DNA of 64,000 bases from Tetrapyrgos nigripes (lineage: Eukaryota > Basidiomycota > Agaricomycetes > Agaricales > Campanellaceae). The notes under the pieces were generated by a model. It did not search any database, had not been told where the DNA came from, and saw only the letters and a program-made list of their open reading frames with translations. Each line of letters opens with the position of its first letter. Positions within the stretch are counted from its first letter, which is position 1. The stretch is from assembly GCA_013368315.1 (NCBI GenBank), contig JAACJM010000162.1, positions 1 to 64,000 of the forward strand, written 5' to 3'. A program made the translations under genes and the position numbers. Shown in pieces: positions 12,010 to 21,900 of the stretch.

Positions 12010-12078
12010 CACCTATCCACAGTGGGTAATGTTTGATCCATAGATATGCAAGGTGCTACCAAACACTGTGGATAGGTG
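12010..12078. repeat. Inverted repeat (15-bp perfect arms)
   Basis: CACCTATCCACAGTG at 12010-12024 is exactly inverted at 12064-12078, with a 39-bp spacer. Allowing one indel, the arms extend three bases outward. It sits about 65 bp after the last codon of the decayed gypsy element and may be a small foldback element or part of its 3' end. No target duplication could be identified. Confidence 0.55.
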
Positions 12079-12497
12079 ATGGAATGCAAGTTCTTGGCGA
12101 GGATAAGATAACACTGATACTGCATTGGTGTTATCTCATACTTCGACGCCATGTTAACCACTACACTAAACTTGCTGTTATTCCTATACATAAACCCAGT
12201 TGAATGAACTGACAAACACTAGCACTAGCTTACATAATATGGCAATCCTGTTTAACGAGATTAATACATGGCCATTATCTACTTAATACAAGGACAAAGA
12301 ATGATTTGGTAGTGTTAACAGTACACTACAGCCTGTAGGACCTAGCAGACGAGTCAAAGAAACGCTAAGGGACGAGGGTTACAGTACTTACTATGGGAAA
12401 AGTGTTTATCCCTCCTTTGGTTTGCTGATCGAATAGATCCGAGGATGTGTCCTGGTCTATGACATTAGCGACTATGCCTGGCAATTGATTAATGTAC
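12079..12497. other. No gene seen
   Basis: This stretch is AT-rich with no coding frame longer than a few dozen codons that looks real. It probably contains the 3' flank of the decayed gypsy element; an LTR could not be delimited. Confidence 0.35.
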
Positions 12498-12719
12498 TTA
12501 CAATTGACTCATGGAGACAGCAACAGGTTGTCTACAAGTAGTACAACTGAATAGATGAGGGTTGGATTTTGAAGCCACCCAATGTTGGTTAGCAAGAAGA
12601 GAGTCCATAGGATGTCTTTTCAAAGCCAGGGTATGGGACGTAGACCTCACATCTTGACGTTGGTGAGGACAGAGAAGGAAACAGGACCAATGTCCAAGAG
12701 TACAATAGATGCAGGCCAT
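12498..12719 (-). CDS. Hypothetical Cys-rich ORF, possible exon
   Basis: The minus-strand frame starts MACIYCTLGHWSC and ends with SCTTCRQPV before a GTAAGT donor-like site at its end. Two CxxC-type pairs about 45 residues apart could form a small zinc-binding fold. It lies 240 bp downstream of the stop of the 300-codon gene at 12963-22396, so it is either a separate small gene or a fragment. Function unknown. Confidence 0.35.
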   Translation of the reverse strand: MACIYCTLGHWSCFLLCPHQRQDVRSTSHTLALKRHPMDSLLANQHWVASKSNPHLFSCTTCRQPVAVSMSQL

Positions 12720-12962
12720 GAGGATGGATCAAGTCTGAAAAAGTGGCACTAAGCACTGACAGTTTATATCCTGCTCAGAAATATTCTGATCCAAGTCCAA
12801 ATGACAACAGAATCTGGATCTGAGCAGCAGAACAAATGATGGTGCTCCAGAGAGATCAGAAGGGTCAATAAAGAATGATTTATTGATACCTAGCAGACGG
12901 TGTACCTATGCGAATGATCCAAAAACTGAATGTGACTACCTAGCGAAAGCTATACTAAGGGT

Positions 12963-15900
12963 CTACTGAGAGGCCTGAGCAGCTACAGATGAGGCAGAAG
13001 TAACCAAGCCCATCAGAATAACGGAGATAGACTTATTAGTGCTATTCTCAGGAGAAAGGTCCCTAAGAGACTGTTTCTCAGTCATGGCAGCATCCTTCAA
13101 CTCTGTACACTCAAGCTTAGTGTCAATAACTGCGACTAAATTGTCATAAGCCCCTCTGTAATGCAAGGCGAGGAAGTGCATTTGGTGAGCGACAGACAGC
13201 ATTTCCCCTCTCAGGAAGTTCTGCATAGCATTCAGAGACTCATCAGGAAGTTTCTTATAGTTGAAGAAAGCCCTGACATTGGTCTTACAGAAAAGCTCCT
13301 CAGGTGTATCAAGCAGTTCTAGAAAGGAAATCATAATGAGCCACTAGGTAGGAAAAAGATAGAGGAAATAAGTACTTACCAGTAGACAGAGGGTTGAAGT
13401 TGTTCACAGAACCAGTGAACACACGGCTACACTTGGTATGGGCAAGCTCGTCCTTGTCATGAATCGTCCCCCGCCTATTCATTTCCTTTCTATTCTTTTC
13501 CCTTTATTACCTATTTCCCACTTTAACCCCATAAATACTAACCATTTCTCATCATCGTCTATAGTTACCATCTCCATAGATCTATGACTCACACTCTTAT
13601 CTCCTCCGATTCCTATCTCCATGGACATTCTCACTGTCAATCATTCCTTATGATCCAGTACCTTCATCTATCCATATTTAGCTCATTACTCTCTCGCCCT
13701 TGACATCTCCACATGATACCGTCTATTATTACTTACTCTTTCCCATCTGTTCATATTTTACTTATATACCTGTGATCTTTGTAACCTATTCCTCAGTTCG
13801 TTCACTTCGTCTCCACTCCGTACTTTTACTACGCAGTGTAGAGCCTAGTCAGCTTACTTTCTCTCTACCTCTCTATCTCTTTATCTCTCTATCTCTTTTG
13901 ATCAATCTACTCTCTTGTAACTGACTTTCTCGTATTGTGTGACTTGGGTGGTTATTGAGTGTACCGACAACCTTGACACTTGAACGAACTCCCATACACC
14001 CACCTCACAAATCCTTCCGTCGTATTGAACCTCCCTACTACCCTACTCTTCCCTTTCATCCTGTCTACCCCACATCCCCAAATTCGTATCGAACCCACTA
14101 TAACCCCTCGTGACTACGAACGGGTTCCATTTCCCCTTCCTCACTACCTCTTGCACACTGAATACTGGGTCTCTCACGGAAGAAATATACAAGCGAACCC
14201 TTGGAGCTTTGACCGACACTTCGTTTGTACAAGACGTTGGGTGTGGAAACTTACCTCAGGTGACGTAGTTCTCTCGACGTTCTCATACATAACAGTGAAA
14301 GAGGACTTCGATACAGGAGAAACAGTGGTTCAGATCAAAGGACCTCTATTCTTCAGAGAAAACATCGACTACTCTCCATCATCACCCTACCCCGAATACG
14401 GTCTAGCATCCTCCTTTGTCCTAGGACCCAACTACCTTTCTTAAAAGAATTGGTGTATGACCGATTGACGATCCGCATCTGCAGACCCGAACCTCCACTG
14501 TGCCAACCAACCACACGTATTCCATCCCGCGTCAAACCAAGACGCCTGCTATATCCCTGAAAACGGCGACGATCCTTGGGTTCCGTGCACTACACAACCG
14601 TGCCTAAACAGATATAACACTCAACGACTCACTAACGTCGAACTCCCGAGTTGGTTACACGTTATAACCCAACTCCAAGAACTTGCAATTCAAAAAGCAC
14701 ATCGAAAACCCAGAACCAAATCAGGCCAAGGGACCTCTACACCTACCAACCAACCCTCCGAACCCAATCCAGTACCAGAAACCCCTTCCAATAACCCATC
14801 AGAACCAGACAATCCCACTCCCCCACCTTCTTTGCCCACCATTCCATCCGCTGAAGGACCATCCGTAGCCCCTCATCGCCCTCCTACACCTCCTTCTCCA
14901 AATCCGTCCGACCCAGACGACTCAGTCATGGCTGATACACCTCCTATCGGGTCGAACGGAACTTCCGAACGAGAAAGAAAACCAGACGCCTTCAATGGAG
15001 AATGAAGCGAGGCAAAACGATGGCTGGCCCTATTTAACAACTACCTACGCATGAATAAAGGAAAGTACCCGACTGAGGAAAGTCAGGTTTCGTTATTCCT
15101 GTCGTTCTTTATGGGAGAAAAAGGAGGAGATTGGGCAATGCAGAGATTAATAGAACGAGATGAAGATGAAGAGAACGAGGACTTGGCGAGTACACTGGAT
15201 AAGTGGAGGTGGATAACTTTGAAACAGATACGTGATAGATTCAAAAAGGACTTCAAAGCTCTCGCCTCGGAAGATGTGGCGAGGACAAAAATCAAGTTTG
15301 CTAGAATGAAGGGGACGGATATTAGCAGTTACAACAGCATCTTCGACACATACGGAGAAGAGTCCGAGTTCGGAGAAGCAGCGCTGTTGGAATTTTATCA
15401 GGATGGACTGCCACCCAAACTCCGAGAAGCTGTTGGAAGAACGTATCCAAAGTGGGATGACTTTGAGGAATACAAGGAAAGAGCTGTGGAACTTCATTTA
15501 GAGTGGCTGAAGGAACGGGAAAGACAAGGACGCTGGAAAACTACTTCGACATCGAAGAGTAGTCCAGGTCTGTCTCAGGGAAGAACGGTAGCAAGTGTCA
15601 ATGCGCTTATGAATATGGGACCAGGTGCTAACTCGTCTTTCACTCCACTACCTAAACTGACACCCGATGAAAGGACCAACTTCGAAAAGCAGGAGCATGC
15701 TTCGCATGTAGACAAACTGGACACATGAGTAACGAATGTCCAACATTCCCAAGGACGTCATCTCAAAACACTTCCCGAACCTTTCCCTCTCGTGCTGTTC
15801 GAACAGCCGAAACCGCATCTTCACCACCTGTAACGGTAGCTCAGACGTCTTCATCTCGAAACACAATCAAGGATATTTCCGACATGGTTAACAGGGTTAA

Positions 15901-18900
15901 AGGACTAGAGGGAGAAGAAAAGGAACAAGCAACCGTCTATTTAAAAGACATCATGTCTAAATTGGATTTTTGAATCACTCCTCTGCTACGTCGTCAGTAG
16001 GAGTAGAACAGTACACCGGACAGTTAAAGAACAATCGATATAGTGTGTTATACCCCTCTAGTGAGCGAGTCTTTCCTTCAGAAATAAGAATGTCAGCAAT
16101 CACTCGTAACAGACAGATACCATCAATCACACTCAAAACTGAATTAATCAGCAAAGTTACTGGCAGAAAAATCGACGCAAACGCTCTAATAGACAGCGGT
16201 GCAGAAGGCATAATCATCAATGGCCAATTCGCACAGAAACATCAACTCACCCTTCTTCCTATTAAGAACCCGTTTCCAGTTCGAAACGTCAACGGCTCCG
16301 AAAACACCATGGGATGGGTGCGAGAATATACTATCCAAAACCTCTGTATCTACTCCCGAGACGGCGAGGCGTACCACAAAGAAGAGGCTGAGTTTTACAT
16401 GACAGACATCGGGGATCACGATATAATCCTCGGTACCGACTGGTTGGAAGAACATAACCCAGATATAGACTGGTCAGAATCGCGGGTAGATATGACTAGA
16501 TGCCCAGAGACGTGCATCACGGCAAAACCTCCCATTCTCCATTTGAAAACTAAAAAACCCACAGTCGTCGACCCAAGAACCCACCACAAAGATTACCAAG
16601 TCAGATGGTTAGAACCAATTGGACAATTCAAACCAGTCGCCCAACCAAAAATCGCAGGGCGACGCCGTCGAATTCCTATTTGATCGTTCCACCGAAGTTC
16701 GGAGGAAACGGCAATCTTTACTGAAGACGATTATGGGAGAGATGCGATCCCAGGACAATGGGAACAGGACATAATGGAGGAATTGTTTGGGAAAGAGGAA
16801 AGGATAGACGAAGAGGCGCCAGGGATACTAAACCTGAACATCCGTGCAGGGTTCACAAAAGCACAAGAACTTGCAGAAGCAGCTCAGAATGTTCAGGTTG
16901 ATGTACCTCTTAAAGATAAGATTCCTTCGCAATATCATCAGTTCTTACGAGTCTTTGACAAACAAACTTCAGAACGATTACCGAAACGTGGCGGATGGGA
17001 TCATGCTATCGAGTTAAAACTGGACTTTGAACCGCACCCCTGCAAAACGTACCCTTTATCTCCAAATGAACAAAAGGAACTCGATGAATTCATCAAGGAA
17101 AACCTAGAGAAAGGGTATATAAGACCGTCGAAGTCTCCTATGGCAAGTCCCTTCTTCTTTGTAAAAAAGAAAGACGGAAAACTACGACCAGTACAGAACT
17201 ATCGTGCCCTGAACAGAGGGACCATCAAAAACGAATACCCCCTACCGCTTATATCAGAACTCGTAGACAAACTAAAGGGGGTGCGGATATTTTCCAAGAT
17301 CGACCTTAGATGGGGATACAACAACGTACGCATCAAGAAGGGAGACGAATGGAAAGCGGCATTTAAAACCAACCACGGTCTCTTCAAACCAACGGTGATG
17401 TTTTTTGGTCTTATGAACTCTCCAGCTACATTCCAAGCGATGATGAACACTCTATTCAAGAACCTGATCGACTCCGGAAAAGTCGTAATCTATATGGACA
17501 ATATTCTCATATTCACAGAATCACTAGAAGAACATCGATACATGGTGAAACAAGTATTGGCACGACTCCAGGATAACGATTTATACGCTAAACCGGAAAA
17601 GTGCACTTTCGAAACCGATTCAGTAGAATTCCTCAGCCTTATCGTTTCACACAACACATTGGCGATGGATCCAGTCAAGGTCGAGGGCATGACCAAATGG
17701 CCAACCCCACGCAACGTCAAAGACGTACAGTCATTTCTTGGCTTCGGAAATTTCTACCGGCGTTTCATACGTGATTTCTCAAAAATCGCATGACCACTGT
17801 TCGATCTCACAAAGAAGGAACACCCATGGGAATGGTCCGAAGAAGCTCAAAGGGCTTTCCAAGCACTCAAAGATACGTTTACGACCTCGCCAGTCCTTCT
17901 TATGCCTGATCATTCTAAACCATACCGAGTAGAAGTTGATGCGTCAGATTACGCTACAGGTGGTATCTTGCAACAACAATGTAAGGGTCACGTCCCTTAC
18001 TCCATATATAGCGCCTGCGACGGTATTCACACGTACCGAATATTGTGGCCTTTTGGTCCAGTTGGAGGTTGGGTCTCATCGCAGGCTGACCTAATCATTT
18101 ACAGAATATTCGGTATGTACGGTCACTGGTTCGATCCTCGAGGAACTCCCCTTCTCATAGGGCCTCGGGATTTCGCCCTTCACAGAACCAGTGGCTGAGG
18201 ATCGGGACAGGCATGGGAAACCTGAAACGATTCGGGGTCTTCTATATAAGGACACCGATCTGGGCCTGAGGAACCCAGAAAGGAGATTGCCTCGAAGGGG
18301 AGGTAATGTAAGGGTCACGTCCCTTACTCCATATATAGCGCCTGCGACGGTATTCACACGTACCGAATATTGTGGCCTTTTGGTCCAGTTGGAGGTTGGG
18401 TCTCATCGCAGGCTGACCTAATCCTTTACAAACAAGGACTGGATGATAAATGGCATCCGGTAGCCTACCTGTCAAAAGCCCTATCTGAAACTGAACGGAA
18501 TTACGACATTCACGACAAAGAATTGCTAGCGATCATACGCGGACTCGAAGCCTGGTGACATTACCTGGAAGGTGGACCACATACCATTGAAATCTTGACC
18601 GATCACGACAATCTCAGATACTTCACCACCGCTCAGAAACTCAGCCGACGACAAGCAAGAATGGCCTTGTTTCTGACCAGATTCGACTTTACGCTCACTC
18701 ACAAACCCGGGAACCTGAATCGAAGTGACCCGCTTTCTCGCAGGTCAGACCATAAAGAGGGGGTCGAGAACGACAACAAAGATAGGGTCTTATTGGATCC
18801 CAGGTTCTTCAGGATTCAAGCGACAAGACCAGGAACGGTAACCGCAATTGGAGATACAGAATTGAAAAGATGGATCAAGGAATGTCTGAAAAAGGATGCT

Positions 18901-21900
18901 GAAGTTGTAAGTGCGTTACAAACGATCTTTAACAACAGACCACCCGCACTGGCAAAAAATCTACAGGAATGGAATTACGAAGACAGAATCATCCTGTTCC
19001 GAGGAAAGATCTACATCCCAAACGATCAACAACTCAGACGGGACATTGTTAAAATGCATCACGATAGCCTCACGGCAGGACATCCGGGACAATTCAAAAC
19101 GTACGAACTCGTCAGTAGAGAATTCTGGTGGCCTGGTATGTCAGTATTCGTTCGTAACTATGTTGAAGGATGCGCTACCTGTCAGTTAACCAAGGCAAAT
19201 AACCATCCGGCGCACGTACCACTAATTCCGAACGAGATACCGGAACGACCCTTTGGCACAATTACAACCGATTTCATCACGGATCTGCCAGAATGTGACG
19301 GCTTTAATGCAATTCACGTCACAGTTGACTGTTCAACAAAAACAGTTGTTATTTCTCCATGCAGAAAAGATATCGATAGTAACGGAACAATTGACCTATT
19401 GTTCGACGGCACTTGGCGACGATACGGCTTGTGGGACAAAATGATATCTGACCGCGGACCTCAATTCGCAAGCCAAGTGATGAAAGGGATATACGCTAAG
19501 TTAGGTATCACTTCGGCACTCAGTACAGCTTATCATCCCCAAACAGATGGCGAGACAGAAAGGTTCAATCAAGAACTCGAACAGTATCTTCGAACCTTCT
19601 GCAACTATCGCCAAGACGATTGGGTTAAATACCTACCTTACGCCGAATTTTGCCACAATACCCAAGTTCATTCAGCAACCGGGAAGTCGCCGTTCGAACT
19701 ACTCCATGGATACCTACCCCGACTCTTCCCTTCCATCAATCCAACTTCACACGTACCAAAAGTCGAAGAGCGCCTTCAAAACTTGGATACTCTCCGAGAA
19801 GAGCTAAAAGCAAGTCTGGCGACAGCAGCAGAACAGATGAAGGAGCAGAACAAGGACTATACTAGCGAAGGAAAGAGGTTTAAGGTTGGGGACAAAGTAT
19901 TGCTAGACGGAAAGAATTTGAAGACAACGAGACCGAAAGCTAAGTTGGCAAATCGTCGTCACGGACCTTTCAAAATCACTGATGTTATCAGTGAAGTCAA
20001 CTACCGACTCAAATTACTGAATAGCTGGCGCATTCATCCAGTGTTCCACGCTTCACTCTTATCGCTGTACAAAGAAACCGAGGCCCACGGAGTGAACTAT
20101 CCGGGAGAACCGGCTGAGTTACTCCCCGAAGACAACGAATATGATGTAGAAGCAATTCTGGATTCAAAACTAACAAGGAACCGCCAGGGAGTACAATACC
20201 TTGTCAAATGGTTGGACTATGCTGACTCAGAGAATTCATGGGAACCGGCTTCGGGATTGACAAAGGTGAAGGAGATGATCGAAACCTTCCATGAACAACA
20301 TCCAAATGTGTATCGACCCAAAAACCTGATACGCCCTGGAACAACGGTACGTTCACTAGGAATCGCCATGGAAGACATCTGGCGAAGTACCTGTGTGCTT
20401 CAGGCAAAAGCACAACTCCGAGGAGAAACACTATTACGAACCGTTGGTATTCTATGCCCTCCTTCCCACCTCACTCAGCAATCAGACTCAGACTTCTGTC
20501 ACCATTCATCAATCGCATTCCCTCGTTAACGGCGTCTACTGCCAAACCCGTCTCCGAACGATGACCTCACCGTCTGTGCAGCACTTACGCCATACAAACC
20601 AGCAACTATAAAGGACCCCTCTCCAGGATAGAGAACGACAGAACATCATCCATCGCTACCAGTCAACCACCACTCACTCATACCCCTTCTACCATGATGT
20701 CGACTACTCCTTCCACCGACACCATCGTCCACAACGCACACCCAACCAACAGGGGGCGCTGCACCTACGGCAAACGCTCAGGACGTCAATGCCGACTTTC
20801 AAAACAACATGCAGGACCACACAACGGATGCCAACGCTGCACATGGGGAGGAGAGGATGGACCAGGGCACTGTAGACTGGGTAGAGGACATAGCGCCAGA
20901 TGCATAGTACAGTGGACATCCCTACGTGCAGAACACAAAGGGAACCTTGGATGGGGCAATGGCAGTATATGGGGGGCACACGTCACCCTACCATATAATA
21001 ACGACAATGGAGGAAATGGAGCGGGCTGGGGTACAGCTACCGACACGACAGGATGGGGAGACTTAACTGACTGGAACGATCCCAGGTGGGATGCTGCAAA
21101 TTACACCGAAGGATGGGACAGCTTGAAGAAGTACTGGCCGAGTCAGGGAGACTTGGACAGGCGACTTCGTCAACAGTGGGCGAAACACTGGAAAAGCAGC
21201 TTGCCGAGCTCCGGTGAAAGCTCGTCCTAAAGAGGGGGTAATGTCATGAATCGTCCCCCGCCTATTCATTTCCTTTCTATTCTTTTCCCTTTATTACCTA
21301 TTTCCCACTTTAACCCCATAAATACTAACCATTTCTCATCATCGTCTATAGTTACCATCTCCATAGATCTATGACTCACACTCTTATCTCCTCCGATTCC
21401 TATCTCCATGGACATTCTCACTGTCAATCATTCCTTATGATCCAGTACCTTCATCTATCCATATTTAGCTCATTACTCTCTCGCCCTTGACATCTCCACA
21501 TGATACCGTCTATTATTACTTACTCTTTCCCATCTGTTCATATTTTACTTATATACCTGTGATCTTTGTAACCTATTCCTCAGTTCGTTCACTTCGTCTC
21601 CACTCCGTACTTTTACTACGCAGTGTAGAGCCTAGTCAGCTTACTTTCTCTCTACCTCTCTATCTCTTTATCTCTCTATCTCTTTTGATCAATCTACTCT
21701 CTTGTAACTGACTTTCTCGTATTGTGTGACTTGGGTGGTTATTGAGTGTACCGACAACCTTGACAGTCCTGATGATTAGCCTCAGCCTTACGAAGGTAAT
21801 AGTCAGCCTTGAGGTATTCTCGAGACGAGGTATCAATGCCCTCGACGAAGGAGTAATGGAGACATACAGTGGTAGCACGAGTTGTTGGACAAGGGGTACC

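Larger units (their letters stand above)
17980..18430 (+). mobile_element. TRIM-like miniature LTR retroelement, 451 bp
   Basis: Two 124-bp direct repeats (17980-18103 and 18307-18430) differ at one base. They begin TGTAA, end TTACA, and are flanked by the 5-bp duplication AACAA. The 203-bp interior has no coding frame of note. Directly after the left LTR, AATATTCGGTA (18105-18115) is complementary to TACCGAATATT inside the LTR (18034-18044), about 29 bp after a TATATA. Before the right LTR, a purine tract (GAAGGGGAGGTAA) matches the position of a polypurine tract. These are all the signals an LTR element needs in cis, and none of the proteins. It must depend on an autonomous relative, plausibly a self-priming chromovirus. 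The + orientation follows from the order primer site to purine tract. Confidence 0.9.
17902..18558 (+). pseudogene. RNase H domain, split by the TRIM
   Basis: [16 protein letters not shown] (first catalytic Asp) ends at the TRIM at 17980. Coding resumes at 18436 with [28 protein letters not shown] and continues past a TGA at 18556 into [11 protein letters not shown]. Removing 456 bp (the TRIM and one AACAA copy) restores the register. The TGA at 18556 occupies a usual Arg position (EAW-R-HYLEG), again consistent with CGA to TGA. Confidence 0.8.
13455..21765 (+). mobile_element. Full-length Ty3/gypsy chromovirus with nested TRIM
   Basis: The element is bounded by two 524-bp direct repeats (TGTCA...TGACA) and a GTCCT duplication. 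Inside, on the + strand, lie gag with a zinc knuckle, protease, RT, RNase H, integrase with a C-terminal chromodomain, and an extra ORF before the polypurine tract. The LTRs look identical base for base, implying a recent insertion. The coding region is nevertheless broken: premature stops at 14442, 14466, 15003, 16681, 17791 and 18556, a one-base deletion near 15694, a D-to-N change in the RT active site, and a 451-bp TRIM insertion. It landed in an exon of a minus-strand gene. A copy this defective probably moved using proteins from an intact relative. Confidence 0.95.

Noticed and set aside
13700..13924. 74-codon ORF in the chromovirus LTR, repeated at 21487-21711
   Set aside because: It is the same LTR sequence in both places and has low-complexity Leu/Ser content. 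It is not a gene.
18125..18140. GGTTCGATCC in the TRIM interior, similar to a tRNA B-box
   Set aside because: One base short of the consensus, and no A-box or cloverleaf around it. It is not called a tRNA or SINE.
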